64,000 bases of DNA from Nitrospirae bacterium GWB2_47_37 (GCA_001803635.1 MHDU01000074.1:62001-126000); one strand, 5' to 3'. Counted from the stretch's first letter, positions 1 through 8,934 are shown. Numbers and translations are program-made. The notes: generated from the letters alone by a model not told the origin.

Positions 1-1
1 G

Positions 2-781
2 GACATTATAGGGCATGTATTGATATTTAAAGATATAACGAGGCTGAAACATCTCGAATCGGAGAGCGAGAGGAACAGGAGGCTGACCGCCATGGGAGAG
101 CTTGTGATGAAAATAGCCCATGAAATAAGGAATCCGCTCGGCAGCATAGAGCTTTTTGCCGGCCTTCTTTCCAACGATTTGAAAGGAACGGATCACGGCG
201 ATTACGCAAACAGGATATCCGGTTCGGTAAGGTCCCTCGTAAATACACTCGACAATATGCTCAGGTTTACCAAAGAAATAAAACCGAGGCTTGAATATCA
301 TTGTTTAAACGATGTGATTAGAGAAACCTGCGATGACTTTAAAGAACTATTCGCAAACAGTAAAATAGAAATTATTTTTTCCGAAGACGGCATACACTGG
401 TTGTCTCTCGACAGGGGTCTCATCAGGCAGGCGCTGATAAATATCCTCCTGAATTCCGTCCATGCGATGCCGGACGGAGGCGGGATAGACATAAGGGTCG
501 GCGGGCAGGGATTGACGGGCAAGGATGTATTTGAAAATGTCGGGATTGCGATCAAAGACAACGGCATCGGCATGGACGAAGAAACACGGTCGAGGATGTT
601 CGAGCCTTTTTTTTCCACAAAAGACAGGGGAACCGGGCTCGGCATGTCCATAACCGCTTCGATAATAAAGGCGCATGGGGGGCACATAGACGTAAGGAGC
701 GAAGCGGGGAATGGAACGGAGTTTATGATCACGTTGCCGGTAGCGGAGTTAAAAAATGAGGGGGCGAGGGAACTGCTATGA
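2..781 (+). CDS. PAS-containing sensor histidine kinase, FlrB/FleS-like (5' partial)
   Basis: The frame is open to the left edge of the window, so the true start lies outside it. The visible part begins at the end of a PAS domain (GHVLIFKDITRLK), followed by a HisKA domain with the phospho-acceptor motif AHEIRNPLG and a HATPase domain with N (ILLNSVHAM), G1 (DNGIGMD), F (FEPFFSTK) and G2 (GTGLGMS) boxes. No membrane segment is seen in the visible part. It overlaps the downstream NtrC-type regulator by four bases (ATGA), so the two are translationally coupled. By position before flgB it most resembles the FlrB/FleS kinase that controls sigma54-dependent flagellar genes; that role is inferred from context and family. 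Confidence 0.85.
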   Translation, partial: DIIGHVLIFKDITRLKHLESESERNRRLTAMGELVMKIAHEIRNPLGSIELFAGLLSNDLKGTDHGDYANRISGSVRSLVNTLDNMLRFTKEIKPRLEYHCLNDVIRETCDDFKELFANSKIEIIFSEDGIHWLSLDRGLIRQALINILLNSVHAMPDGGGIDIRVGGQGLTGKDVFENVGIAIKDNGIGMDEETRSRMFEPFFSTKDRGTGLGMSITASIIKAHGGHIDVRSEAGNGTEFMITLPVAELKNEGARELL

Positions 782-2088
782 GATCCGTATTGATAGTCGA
801 CGATGAAGCGGACATGGCGCTGGCGATACAAGAATCCTTAAAACGTTTCGGCTTCAAGCCGACGGTATATAACAATCCTGTAGACGTTCTTAACGAACTT
901 AATATTTCCGATTTTTCTCTTATTATCACCGACATGAAGATGCCCAAGATGAACGGTATAGAGTTCCTTCATGAGATAAGAAAAAGGGGAATATTCGTTC
1001 CCGTTATAGTGATAACCGGTTACGGTACGGTTGAAAACGCGGTGGACGCTATGAAACTTGGGGCTACCGATTACATTATGAAGCCCTTTTCATTAGATTC
1101 CCTTCGAGGGGTTATAGACAGGATACTGCCGGCGGAGTTCGGGCAAGGCGCCGGCGATATAGTGGCGGAATCACAGGTTATGAAGAACCTTATGGCCGTA
1201 GTAAGGGAGGTCGCTAAGAGCGATATAACGGTGCTCTTATCCGGGGAAAGCGGGACGGGAAAGGAAGTAATAGCCCGCGTCATCCACAAAAGCAGCCTGA
1301 GGGCGGATAAGCCCTTTGTCGCGATAAACTGCGCCGCGATATCGGAAAGCCTGTTGGAGGCGGAGCTTTTCGGACACGAAAAGGGCGCGTTTACAGGCGC
1401 TATCGATAGAAGGATCGGCAAGTTCGAACTCGCGGATAAGGGGACATTGCTCCTCGATGAGGTGAGCGAGATGGCCTTCCCGCTGCAGGCGAAGTTCTTG
1501 AGGGCGATACAGGAGCGGGAGGTAGACAGGATAGGAGGCCGATCGCCCATTCCCGTGGATGTCAGGATTATAGCGACTACAAATAAAGACCTCTTGTCGG
1601 AGGTTAAAAAAGGGCGTTTCAGGGAAGACCTCTATTACCGGTTGAATGTATTCCCGATAAAGCTGCCTCCTCTCAGGGAGCGGCGTGAAGACATAATACC
1701 CCTTGCGGAGTTTTTTATCCGGAAGCTTTCACAAAAGATGGGGAAGGTATTCAATATATCCGGCGACTTCGAATCCTACCTGTTGAAAAACGAATGGGAA
1801 GGCAATGTAAGGGAACTCGAAAATCTTATTTACAGGACAACCGTTATATCCAAAGCAGAGACGCTGTTGCCTCCTATTGAGGGGGGAGGCGCTCAAGGGC
1901 AGGAGGCGGGAAGGCCGAATGCGGCTGCAGGCAGGATGAAAGACATGGAAAGGGATCTGATCGTGAATACCCTCAAGGAGACCGGCGGCAATAGAACAAG
2001 GACGGCGCAATTATTGGGGGTAAGCGTAAGGACCATACGTAATAAATTAAAGGAATATGATATTTCCGAAGAAGAGATAAAGAGATAA
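778..2088 (+). CDS. Sigma54-dependent flagellar response regulator, FlrC/FleR-like
   Basis: A 436-residue NtrC-family activator. It has an N-terminal receiver domain (IVDDEAD acidic pocket, phospho-acceptor Asp in IITDMKMP, Lys in IMKPFS). The central AAA+ domain carries Walker A (GESGTGKE), the sigma54-contacting GAFTGA loop, Walker B (LLLDEV) and the R-finger region. A C-terminal Fis-type HTH follows (GNRTRTAQLLGVSVRTIRNKL). It is expected to be phosphorylated by the kinase that overlaps its start and to drive sigma54 promoters of middle or late flagellar genes. A strong sigma54 site precedes fliK and weaker ones precede flgB and fliL. Its identity as FlrC rather than a general NtrC rests on the gene neighbourhood. 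Confidence 0.9.
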   Translation: MRSVLIVDDEADMALAIQESLKRFGFKPTVYNNPVDVLNELNISDFSLIITDMKMPKMNGIEFLHEIRKRGIFVPVIVITGYGTVENAVDAMKLGATDYIMKPFSLDSLRGVIDRILPAEFGQGAGDIVAESQVMKNLMAVVREVAKSDITVLLSGESGTGKEVIARVIHKSSLRADKPFVAINCAAISESLLEAELFGHEKGAFTGAIDRRIGKFELADKGTLLLDEVSEMAFPLQAKFLRAIQEREVDRIGGRSPIPVDVRIIATTNKDLLSEVKKGRFREDLYYRLNVFPIKLPPLRERREDIIPLAEFFIRKLSQKMGKVFNISGDFESYLLKNEWEGNVRELENLIYRTTVISKAETLLPPIEGGGAQGQEAGRPNAAAGRMKDMERDLIVNTLKETGGNRTRTAQLLGVSVRTIRNKLKEYDISEEEIKR

Positions 2089-2089
2089 C

Positions 2090-2105
2090 GGGAATGAAAC
2101 TTGCA
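2090..2105 (+). promoter_or_regulatory. Weak sigma54 promoter candidate before flgB
   Basis: GGGAAT-N5-TTGCA keeps the GG and GC dinucleotides at the required spacing and has a perfect -12 box, but the -24 box matches TGGCAC poorly. The predicted transcription start would be near 2117, about 38 nt before the flgB ATG. Confidence 0.35.
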
Positions 2106-2154
2106 TTAAAATTTCAAGAGAATTTAAGGTATTTTGTCATAAACGGAGGGGATT

Positions 2155-2502
2155 ATGCCGGATAACACTATTAAAACGCTCGAAGGCATGCTCGATGTGG
2201 CGACCTTCAGGCAGAAACTGCTTGCGTCGAACATTGCGAACGCGGATACGCCCGGCTACAAGGCAAAGGATATATCGTTTCAGAAAGAACTCCTCAAGGC
2301 CATTGAAGGGACGGGTTCGAAAGAGAAGAGTTATGAAATTTACGAGCCGTTAAGCACTATGACTAACCGGGACGGCAACACGGTGAACCTCGATATAGAG
2401 ATGGCAAAGGTTGCTGAAAATACTCTAACATATACTACGGCAATCCAGTTGATGACAATGAAGGTGAGAATGATGAAAGATGTGATCAAGGGAGGCAGAT
2501 AA
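2155..2502 (+). CDS. flgB: Flagellar proximal rod protein FlgB
   Basis: 115 residues, typical for FlgB. The conserved N-terminal rod motif LLASNIANADTPGYKAKDISF is present (residues about 22-42), and the C-terminal helix is rich in Met, as in other rod proteins. It is exported by the flagellar type III apparatus and forms the proximal rod in the periplasm. A GGAGGGG ribosome-binding site precedes the ATG. Its stop overlaps the flgC start (TAATG), so the pair is translationally coupled. It is the first gene of the main flagellar operon. Confidence 0.96.
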   Translation: MPDNTIKTLEGMLDVATFRQKLLASNIANADTPGYKAKDISFQKELLKAIEGTGSKEKSYEIYEPLSTMTNRDGNTVNLDIEMAKVAENTLTYTTAIQLMTMKVRMMKDVIKGGR

Positions 2503-2909
2503 TGGAAGAGATGTTCATGCCGTTGAAGATCAGCGCGACAGCGCTTGAAGCGCAGAAAATAAGGATGAATGTTATAGCTTCGAATATCGCTAACGTAAAT
2601 TCCACCCGTACGCCGGAGGGCGGGGCTTACAAGAGAAAGGATGTGGTTTTCGAGTCATATCTGTTCGATGCGCATTCGGCCGGCGTAAATATATCTAAGA
2701 TAATAGAGGATCAACGGCCTTTCAGGATGGTTTACGACCCGGCGCATCCCGATGCGGATAAGGGAGGTTATGTAAGCTATCCTAACATCAACACCATAGA
2801 AGAGACCGTTAACCTCATCTCCGCTACAAGGGCATACGAGGCTAACCTGACAATAATCAACTCGTATAAGGAAATGTTTATGAAAACTTTAGACCTTACT
2901 AGGGTATAA
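2502..2909 (+). CDS. flgC: Flagellar proximal rod protein FlgC
   Basis: 135 residues. The N-terminal rod signature IRMNVIASNIANVNSTRTPEGG and the C-terminal FlgBC/FlgE-family motif (YEANLTIINSYKEMFMKTLDL) are both visible, so the protein is full length. It assembles with FlgB and FlgF in the rod. Its start overlaps the flgB stop and it is followed after 19 nt by fliE. Confidence 0.96.
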   Translation: MEEMFMPLKISATALEAQKIRMNVIASNIANVNSTRTPEGGAYKRKDVVFESYLFDAHSAGVNISKIIEDQRPFRMVYDPAHPDADKGGYVSYPNINTIEETVNLISATRAYEANLTIINSYKEMFMKTLDLTRV

Positions 2910-2928
2910 TTAATCGGGAGGTGTTATT

Positions 2929-3222
2929 ATGGACGGGATAAAGAAAATAGGCGAAATAACACAGGGCGTTTCGAAGGCAGCGCAGGCCGGCGGAAAAACA
3001 AATTCCTCCTTTGAGGCTGCGATAAACGATGCCTTAAAAGAGGTATCCCAGATTCAAAACGATGCCGAGAAGGCAATAGAGGATTTTTCTAAAGGCGAGG
3101 TCAAGGATATCCATACCGTAGTTATTGCTATGGAAAAGGCCGATATGTCTTTGCAGACAATGCTTCAGGTAAGGAATAAACTGCTTACCGCTTACGAAGA
3201 AATAACAAGGATGCAGGTATAA
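2929..3222 (+). CDS. fliE: Flagellar hook-basal body protein FliE
   Basis: 97 residues with the expected C-terminal helical part containing KADMSLQTMLQVRNKLLTAYEEI, the signature of FliE, the adaptor between the MS ring and the proximal rod. A GGAGGTG ribosome-binding site lies just upstream. The gene is followed by 133 nt holding a REP-like repeat before fliF, the widest gap in this part of the operon. Confidence 0.96.
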   Translation: MDGIKKIGEITQGVSKAAQAGGKTNSSFEAAINDALKEVSQIQNDAEKAIEDFSKGEVKDIHTVVIAMEKADMSLQTMLQVRNKLLTAYEEITRMQV

Positions 3223-3287
3223 TCGGCGCATGGGTCATTGCTCATGGTTCATAGAATCCGTTTTCAGCTATGAGCTATCAGCTATGA

Positions 3288-3337
3288 GGGGACTGTCCCA
3301 GATTTACGGGCGAAGCCGTAGAATCGGGCCTGTCCCC
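3288..3337. repeat. REP-like palindromic repeat, copy 1
   Basis: A 50-nt imperfect inverted repeat beginning GGGGACTGTCCC and ending with its near-complement, with TACGG...CCGTA inner arms. Copies 2 and 3 are at 36579-36628 and 42117-42166 and differ at only a few positions. The copy sits inside the flagellar operon between fliE and fliF. A short degenerate tract of AGCTATGAG/AGCTATCAG units lies just before it (3265-3288). Confidence 0.85.
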
Positions 3338-3355
3338 GCAGCGTAAGGAGATAGA

Positions 3356-4864
3356 ATGGCGGCGGATATAATCGAGAATATTAAAGCGTGGCCTTTAAAG
3401 AGGAAGCTTTCCCTTATTTTTGTGATACTGTCGAGCGTTGCCATAATGTCCGGAATAATGCTCTGGAGTCAGCGGCTCGACTTTCAGATCCTTTACAGCA
3501 ACTTAGGACAGGAAGACGCCGGACAGGTAGTCACAAAACTGAAAGAGATGAAGATTCCCTACGAGGTCGAAGGAAATATTATCTATGTCCCCGGCAACAA
3601 GGTTTACGAACTTAGGCTTGAACTTGCATCTCAGGGCATACCGCAGGGAGGCGGCGTAGGATTCGAGATATTCGATAAGACGCAGATAGGAGTTACCGAA
3701 TTCGTACAGAGGCTTAATTACATAAGGGCTATTCAGGGCGAACTGACGAGGACGATAAGGCAGCTCACAGAGGTAGAGCAGGCGCGGGTGCACATAGCTA
3801 TCCCCGAACGCACGATATTTACCGAAAAGGAAGAAAGACCTACCGCGTCCATAGTGCTGAAACTCAGGGCCGGAAGGGTATTGAATCAAGGGCAGATAGG
3901 AGGCATAGTCCACCTCGTATCGAGCAGCGTTGAAGGCCTCCAGCCGCAGAACATAACGGTAATAGACAATACGGGAAATCTCCTTTCAAGGGCTTCTTCC
4001 GGCGATGCCGTTGCGGATTCGAAACAGCTTGAATATCAGAAATCGGTAGATAAGGAATATGAGGGCAGGCTTCAGAGCATGCTCGAAGGTATTGTCGGAA
4101 GAGGAAAGGCCATAATACGTGTTGCTACAAAGATAGATTTTACGCAGGTCGAGAAAACCGAAGAAAAATTCGACCCTGATACCATCGCGGTCAAGAGCGA
4201 ACAGCGCACGCAGGAGAAATCGGCAGGCGCGTCGACAGGCGGGGTTCCGGGAGTATTATCCAATCAGCCGGGTCAGCAGCCGGCGCAGACAGGCGGAACA
4301 TCTCCCACGTCCCAGCGACAGTCCGAGAACATAAATTATGAGGTGAGCAGGAGCGTCAGCAAAATAATACAGCCGAGAGGCGAGGTCAAGAGCGTATCCG
4401 TGGCCGTGCTCGTTGACGGCACTTATAAAAAAGAGAAAGGTAAAACTACATATGTTGCCCGGAGCGAGGAAGATATCAAAAAATACAGGGAACTGCTGAT
4501 GGCTGCCATAGGATACAATAAGGAAAGGGGCGATCAGGTTATTATCGAGAACGTGCCTTTCGAAACCGGCGTGGAAGAACTGCCGCCGGCAAAAGTAGAT
4601 TTTCTTAGGGTCGCAATGTCCGTAGTAAAATATCTCGTTCCGATTGTCGTAGTTGTTCTTTTTATATTTTTTGTAGTCAAGCCGATAGTAGAAGCTCTTA
4701 AGGCTCCGGTAATAAGGAGGATGCCTGAAGGAGTCATGCCTGCCCCCGGTGTCCATATCGCCGCTACCGAACCGGAGGAGATTATACAGGAGGATGTGCT
4801 CGAAATGGTTAAAAAAGACCCGAGGCGGGCTTCCATGTTATTAAAGGAGTGGATGGCGGAGTAG
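3356..4864 (+). CDS. fliF: Flagellar MS-ring protein FliF
   Basis: 502 residues, near the usual 500-570. It has an N-terminal membrane helix (about 19-36), two YscJ/FliF ring-building domains in the periplasmic part (QILYSNLGQEDAGQVVTKL; RAIQGELTRTIRQLTEVEQARVHIAIPE), a low-complexity linker around residues 290-325, and a second membrane helix (about 423-445). The cytoplasmic C-terminal tail (LEMVKKDPRRASMLLKEWM) binds FliG. It forms the inner-membrane platform of the basal body. fliG starts directly after it. Confidence 0.97.
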   Translation: MAADIIENIKAWPLKRKLSLIFVILSSVAIMSGIMLWSQRLDFQILYSNLGQEDAGQVVTKLKEMKIPYEVEGNIIYVPGNKVYELRLELASQGIPQGGGVGFEIFDKTQIGVTEFVQRLNYIRAIQGELTRTIRQLTEVEQARVHIAIPERTIFTEKEERPTASIVLKLRAGRVLNQGQIGGIVHLVSSSVEGLQPQNITVIDNTGNLLSRASSGDAVADSKQLEYQKSVDKEYEGRLQSMLEGIVGRGKAIIRVATKIDFTQVEKTEEKFDPDTIAVKSEQRTQEKSAGASTGGVPGVLSNQPGQQPAQTGGTSPTSQRQSENINYEVSRSVSKIIQPRGEVKSVSVAVLVDGTYKKEKGKTTYVARSEEDIKKYRELLMAAIGYNKERGDQVIIENVPFETGVEELPPAKVDFLRVAMSVVKYLVPIVVVVLFIFFVVKPIVEALKAPVIRRMPEGVMPAPGVHIAATEPEEIIQEDVLEMVKKDPRRASMLLKEWMAE

Positions 4865-4865
4865 C

Positions 4866-5849
4866 ATGGCAAAAAAACTCAGCGGCGTAGAGAAGGTCGC
4901 GGCTTTCCTTTCCGTGATAGGCGAGGACGCGGCTACACAGATATTCAAGCACCTTGATCCGCTCGAACTGGCGCGAATAGTCCCGATGATGGCGAAGGTA
5001 AAGCTCTCTCCGGACGAAGCAAAAACGGTGATAAAAGACTTTTACGAAAAAGCCGGCACCGCCATGCTCGGCGTCGACGATGAGTACATCAAGAAGATAC
5101 TGACTAAGGCCTTCGGCGACGATCAGGCGAAAAAGCTGATGGATAAGATAGAGAGCGGCGCCAGCGCGTTCGATATATTGAGATGGCTGGATTCGGGCGC
5201 CGTGGCCAACATGCTTTCACGCGAGCATCCTCAGACCATCGCCATAGTGCTTGCCCACCTTGAACCCACTCAGGGCGCTGAAGTGCTTGCGAAGCTTCCC
5301 GAGCACTTGAAAATAGACGTTTCCCTCAGGATTGCGAGTCTTGATCAGATATCTCCGGCTATTTTGGGCGAGTTGGAGGACGTCCTTCAGTCTCAGCTTC
5401 AGAGTTATACGCGCGGCAGGAAGATAGGAGGCATAAGAACCGTCGCCGAAATACTCAATCAGCTCGACAGGGCATCCGAGGACATCATCCTGAAAAATAT
5501 CGAAGAAAAAGACCAGATACTTGCAGATGAAATAAGGAAGCTGATGTTTACGTTCGACGACCTTATCAATATCGACGACAGGGGCATACAGATGGTGCTG
5601 AAGGAGATAACTACCGACGACCTTTCGCTTGCGCTGAAGATGGCATCCGACGATTTGAAGGCGAAGATATTCAAGAATATGTCGCAAAGGGCGGGGCATA
5701 TACTAAGGGAAGATATGGAGTCAAGGGGAGCGGTGAAGGTTTCCGACGTAGAAAAGGCTCAGATGAACATCGTAAAGGTAGCGCGGCGACTGGAAGAAGA
5801 AGGCAAGATCATTGTCGGAGGAAAGGGTGGAGAAGAAGTTATCGCCTAA
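4866..5849 (+). CDS. fliG: Flagellar motor switch protein FliG
   Basis: 327 residues, the standard length. The N-terminal domain (KVAAFLSVIGEDAATQIFKHL) binds FliF. The middle domain carries the EHPQTIA motif, and the C-terminal torque domain shows charged residues in the stator-facing helix (KEITTDDLSLALKMASDDLKAKIFKNMSQRA). It couples MotAB ion flow to rotation and reversal. It overlaps fliH by about 23 nt if fliH uses its GTG start. Confidence 0.97.
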   Translation: MAKKLSGVEKVAAFLSVIGEDAATQIFKHLDPLELARIVPMMAKVKLSPDEAKTVIKDFYEKAGTAMLGVDDEYIKKILTKAFGDDQAKKLMDKIESGASAFDILRWLDSGAVANMLSREHPQTIAIVLAHLEPTQGAEVLAKLPEHLKIDVSLRIASLDQISPAILGELEDVLQSQLQSYTRGRKIGGIRTVAEILNQLDRASEDIILKNIEEKDQILADEIRKLMFTFDDLINIDDRGIQMVLKEITTDDLSLALKMASDDLKAKIFKNMSQRAGHILREDMESRGAVKVSDVEKAQMNIVKVARRLEEEGKIIVGGKGGEEVIA

Positions 5850-6462
5850 AGGCGGTTTGGATTCGGTTCGTCTCTATGAGCCGGTACGCTTTGAAGAAGG
5901 CCGTGATAAAGCGGCATCCGGCAAGGGCCTGAAAAAAGGTGAGGGGTCAGGTGAACTCGAAAAAGAAGGTTATGAAAAAGGTTATGCCGAGGGCTACGAC
6001 AAAGGCGTAAAAGACGGAGAAAAGGAAACTGCGGCTAAGCTCAAAAGGCTTGAGGGTATTATCAAGGAAATAGAAGGGTATAAGGAAAAGAAGGTTAATG
6101 AATTGCTGCCGCAGTTTATAGACCTTTCGATGGAGATCGCAAAAAAAATAGTCCATAAAGAGATAGAACTGGATAAGGATGTGATTACGCATATCGCCCG
6201 CGACGCCGTAAAACGGATAGAAGAAAGCGTTGAAGAGGTAATAATAAAAGTCAGTCCGGCGGATTATGAGGTGATGCGCGCTTATCTGAACGAGTTGAAA
6301 GAGCAATCGGGCTTAAAGAATATCGTTATCGAACCCCAGCAGGCGATCTCTCCGGGCGGATGCTACATTGAAATGCGGACGGGAGAGATAGACGCTCGTA
6401 TAGAAGAACAGATAAAGGAAATCGGCGATGCAGTCGGCACAGCAACTAATAGCGAAGTGTAA
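5827..6462 (+). CDS. fliH: Flagellar export ATPase regulator FliH
   Basis: 211 residues from the GTG at 5827, chosen because GGAGGAAAG lies immediately before it inside fliG; an upstream TTG at 5812 is an alternative. The sequence is highly charged with a Gly-rich helix (EKGYAEGYDKGVKDGE, GxxxG spacing) typical of FliH. The C-terminal domain resembles V-ATPase subunit E. It binds FliI and holds it at the export gate. It overlaps fliI by 35 nt. Confidence 0.93.
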   Translation: MEKKLSPKGGLDSVRLYEPVRFEEGRDKAASGKGLKKGEGSGELEKEGYEKGYAEGYDKGVKDGEKETAAKLKRLEGIIKEIEGYKEKKVNELLPQFIDLSMEIAKKIVHKEIELDKDVITHIARDAVKRIEESVEEVIIKVSPADYEVMRAYLNELKEQSGLKNIVIEPQQAISPGGCYIEMRTGEIDARIEEQIKEIGDAVGTATNSEV

Positions 6463-7786
6463 AAATTTCATAAACGATACCGACCCGATAAAGGTTTACG
6501 GCAAGGTAAGCAGGGGCGTAGGTCTTGTCATTGAAGGATTGGGCCCCAGAGCCAATATAGGCGATATCTGCCGGATAGAGTCGAGCGGCGGGCATCGGGC
6601 GCATGACGCACAACACGCAACACGCAACGCGTTTGTGGAAGCCGAAGTAATAGGGTTTAAAGAAGATAAGATACTGTTGATGCCGCTCGGAGATATGATG
6701 GGCATCGGCCCCGGTTCCCGGATAACGGCGAGGGGAAGAAAGCGGTATATCAGGGTCGGTCCCGGTCTATTGGGCAGGGTGCTTGACGGTCTCGGCAATC
6801 CGATGGACGGAAGGGGCCATATTACCGGACAACTTTATCCGATATATAACGAGCCGATAAATCCGCTTCGCAGAAAGCGTATCTCGGAACCACTCGATCT
6901 CGGAATAAAGGCCATAAACACCATGCTTACCTGCGGCAAGGGACAGAGAATAGGCATAATGGCGGGCAGCGGCGTAGGCAAGAGCGTACTGCTCGGCATG
7001 ATGGCGAGGAACACCGCAGCGGATGTAAATGTCATAGCAATGATAGGTGAAAGAGGCAGGGAGGTAAGGGAGTTCATAGAAAAGGATTTAGGCGTCGAGG
7101 GGCTTAAAAGGTCCGTATTAGTGGTGGCTACATCGGACACCTCTCCGCTTATAAGGATACGCGGAGCATTCGTAGCTACGGCGATCGCCGAATATTTCAG
7201 ATCTCAGGGCAGGAATGTGCTTTTTATGATGGATTCCCTTACGAGGTTTGCGATGGCGCAAAGAGAAATAGGCCTTGCTGCAGGCGAGCCGCCCACGACA
7301 AAGGGATATCCGCCTTCGGTATTCAATCTTTTGCCTAAGCTCCTCGAAAGGGCGGGGACATGGGGCGGCAAGGGGACGATCACCGGATTATACACTGTAT
7401 TGGTCGAAGGCGACGACATGAACGAGCCTATAGCCGACGCGGCCCGCTCGATACTCGACGGGCATATAGTATTGTCGAGAGAACTTGCCAATCATAATCA
7501 ATATCCGGCGATAGATATACTTCAGAGCATAAGCAGGCTTATGAAGGATATTACGGATGCCCCGCACAAGACGCACGTTGAAAAGGCGCTTGACATAATG
7601 GCTATATACAAGCGGTACGAGGACGTCGTTACCATAGGAGCATATAAAGAGGGCACAAACCCTAAACTGGATAATGCGATAAAGATGATGGATAAGCTGC
7701 GATTGTTCCTGAAACAGGAAATAACGGAAAAAGTTACATTCAAAGAAGGGTTAAATGTGTTTTATAAATTATTCGGCACGGCATGA
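6428..7786 (+). CDS. fliI: Flagellum-specific ATPase FliI
   Basis: 452 residues. Walker A is GIMAGSGVGKSVLLG and Walker B lies near NVLFMMDSLTRFAMAQREI; GERGREVREFI and GSGKG-like rotary ATPase motifs follow the F1-beta pattern. It energises and orders type III export of flagellar subunits with FliH and FliJ. Residues about 55-68 (HRAHDAQHATRN core) look like a short insertion into the N-terminal beta barrel. They are encoded by a tract of CACGCAA repeats at 6590-6631 and are not expected in the family, but the frame is kept. Confidence 0.97.
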   Translation: MQSAQQLIAKCKNFINDTDPIKVYGKVSRGVGLVIEGLGPRANIGDICRIESSGGHRAHDAQHATRNAFVEAEVIGFKEDKILLMPLGDMMGIGPGSRITARGRKRYIRVGPGLLGRVLDGLGNPMDGRGHITGQLYPIYNEPINPLRRKRISEPLDLGIKAINTMLTCGKGQRIGIMAGSGVGKSVLLGMMARNTAADVNVIAMIGERGREVREFIEKDLGVEGLKRSVLVVATSDTSPLIRIRGAFVATAIAEYFRSQGRNVLFMMDSLTRFAMAQREIGLAAGEPPTTKGYPPSVFNLLPKLLERAGTWGGKGTITGLYTVLVEGDDMNEPIADAARSILDGHIVLSRELANHNQYPAIDILQSISRLMKDITDAPHKTHVEKALDIMAIYKRYEDVVTIGAYKEGTNPKLDNAIKMMDKLRLFLKQEITEKVTFKEGLNVFYKLFGTA

Positions 7787-7792
7787 CGCTTT

Positions 7793-8233
7793 ATGAGAAA
7801 CCCGATTAAAAGTCTTTTGAATATAAAAATATGGAAGGAGGACGAAGCGAAAAGCCGTTTCGCGGTTCTCCTTAGAGAGCTTGCATCGGAAGAGAAACGG
7901 TTATATGATCTGGAGGAGGAGATTACAGGCACCGGCAAGAAGATGGAATGCGATGCGGATGAGCTTGTAGACGTGGAAGAAATAAAGAGGTTAAATAAAT
8001 ATATGGAGCGAGTGCTGCTTGAAATACACAAGCAGAGAAGAACGATTTCGGATAAAGCAAAACATGTGGAGATCGCGAGGATTGCCCTTGTAGAGGCATC
8101 GAAGGAAAAGAAGGTATTCGAAAAACTCGATGAAAAGAATAAAGCTGCTTTAAAGAAAGAATTCGAAAGGAAGGAGCAGATAGGAACAGACGAACATGCG
8201 GTTACGGGACATAATAGAAAAACTAAAGCATAA
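7793..8233 (+). CDS. fliJ: Flagellar export chaperone FliJ
   Basis: 146 residues, almost entirely alpha-helical and charged, as in FliJ, the coiled-coil stalk of the export ATPase that also recycles chaperones. Sequence conservation in this family is low; identification relies on the coiled-coil composition, the length and the position directly after fliI. It overlaps the next gene by 38 nt. Confidence 0.85.
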   Translation: MRNPIKSLLNIKIWKEDEAKSRFAVLLRELASEEKRLYDLEEEITGTGKKMECDADELVDVEEIKRLNKYMERVLLEIHKQRRTISDKAKHVEIARIALVEASKEKKVFEKLDEKNKAALKKEFERKEQIGTDEHAVTGHNRKTKA

Positions 8234-8729
8234 ACAAGGGGCAAGCGCAAAGCGTCAAGCGTCAAACGTATTGATTGTTTTTGTTTTTATAACCTATAGC
8301 CTATTGTCTTTTGCCTGTCTTGTTCATGCCCAGCAGCAGCCGCAGAAACAACAGACAGGGGTTGCGCAGCCCGCTCCACAGAAGTCGATTGAAGAGGAGA
8401 GGATGAATATCCTTAAATCCGATATACAAAAAGAGATAGAGCAGCTTAAAAAGCTCAAGCAGGAGATAGAAAACGCGCAAAAGGCGCTCGATGAAAAGAC
8501 AAAGGAAAAGCTCACCCAGATAGCAAAGATATATGAAGCGATGCCCGCTGAAGAGGCTGCGCGCAGGCTCGAAAAGCTCGATGACGATACGGCGGTCATC
8601 ATATTGATAGCGCTCAAGCCAAAAAGCGCCGGCAAGATACTGGCGCAAATGGAAAGCGACAAGGCGGCGGCCATCTCGAAGAAAATACTCGTAAAGAGCA
8701 AGATACTGCAGGAAAAAGCTTCCCAATAG
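8196..8729 (+). CDS. MotE-like flagellar periplasmic protein (MgtE-N-like fold)
   Basis: 177 residues. A hydrophobic segment at about 24-45 acts as signal or anchor, followed by a coiled coil (ILKSDIQKEIEQLKKLKQEIENAQKAL). The C-terminal MgtE_N/MotE-like domain contains MPAEEAARRLEKLDDDTAVIILIALKPKSAGKILAQM. In other bacteria MotE assists stator or basal body function in the periplasm. Its usual place is after fliJ, as here. The hydrophobic core is encoded by a degenerate repeat tract (ATAGCCTATTGTCTTTTGCC), similar to the one in the FliO-FliP linker. Confidence 0.85.
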   Translation: MRLRDIIEKLKHKQGASAKRQASNVLIVFVFITYSLLSFACLVHAQQQPQKQQTGVAQPAPQKSIEEERMNILKSDIQKEIEQLKKLKQEIENAQKALDEKTKEKLTQIAKIYEAMPAEEAARRLEKLDDDTAVIILIALKPKSAGKILAQMESDKAAAISKKILVKSKILQEKASQ

Positions 8730-8779
8730 GAAAAAAATTCCCACCTAAAGGACAGTAGCAATCCATAATCATTGGGCTA

Positions 8780-8934
8780 TGAGGCATATTTCAAAAGCCT
8801 TTACCGACGAAATTTTCAAGCTGCATACGATTTCCCGTCATCCGCATCGGTGCTTAGTTATTGGGTACTTTCGCTTAATATCTATGCCCTGAACGTAAAT
8901 CGGCACTTGTAAAGGCTTTGTAGCCGTGCCTTCA
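8780..8934. repeat. TIR element, copy A (~155 bp)
   Basis: The left end TGAGGCATATTTCAAAAGCC and the right end (TAAAGGCTTTGTAGCCGTGCC) are imperfect inverted repeats of each other. The internal part (CCGTCATCCGCATCGG and GAACGTAAA.CGGCACTTG) is shared with 40070-40223 and partly with 29190-29372. It contains no credible ORF. It fills most of the 270-nt gap between the MotE-like gene and fliK and ends 16 nt before the sigma54 promoter of fliK. Confidence 0.75.

Noticed and set aside
298-831. Long antisense open frames over the kinase, FlhA, PilB and other genes
   Set aside because: They mirror codon structure of real genes on the other strand, lack ribosome-binding sites and have no recognisable domains.
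6428-6700. fliI as a pseudogene because of its insertion
   Set aside because: The frame is intact and all ATPase motifs are present.
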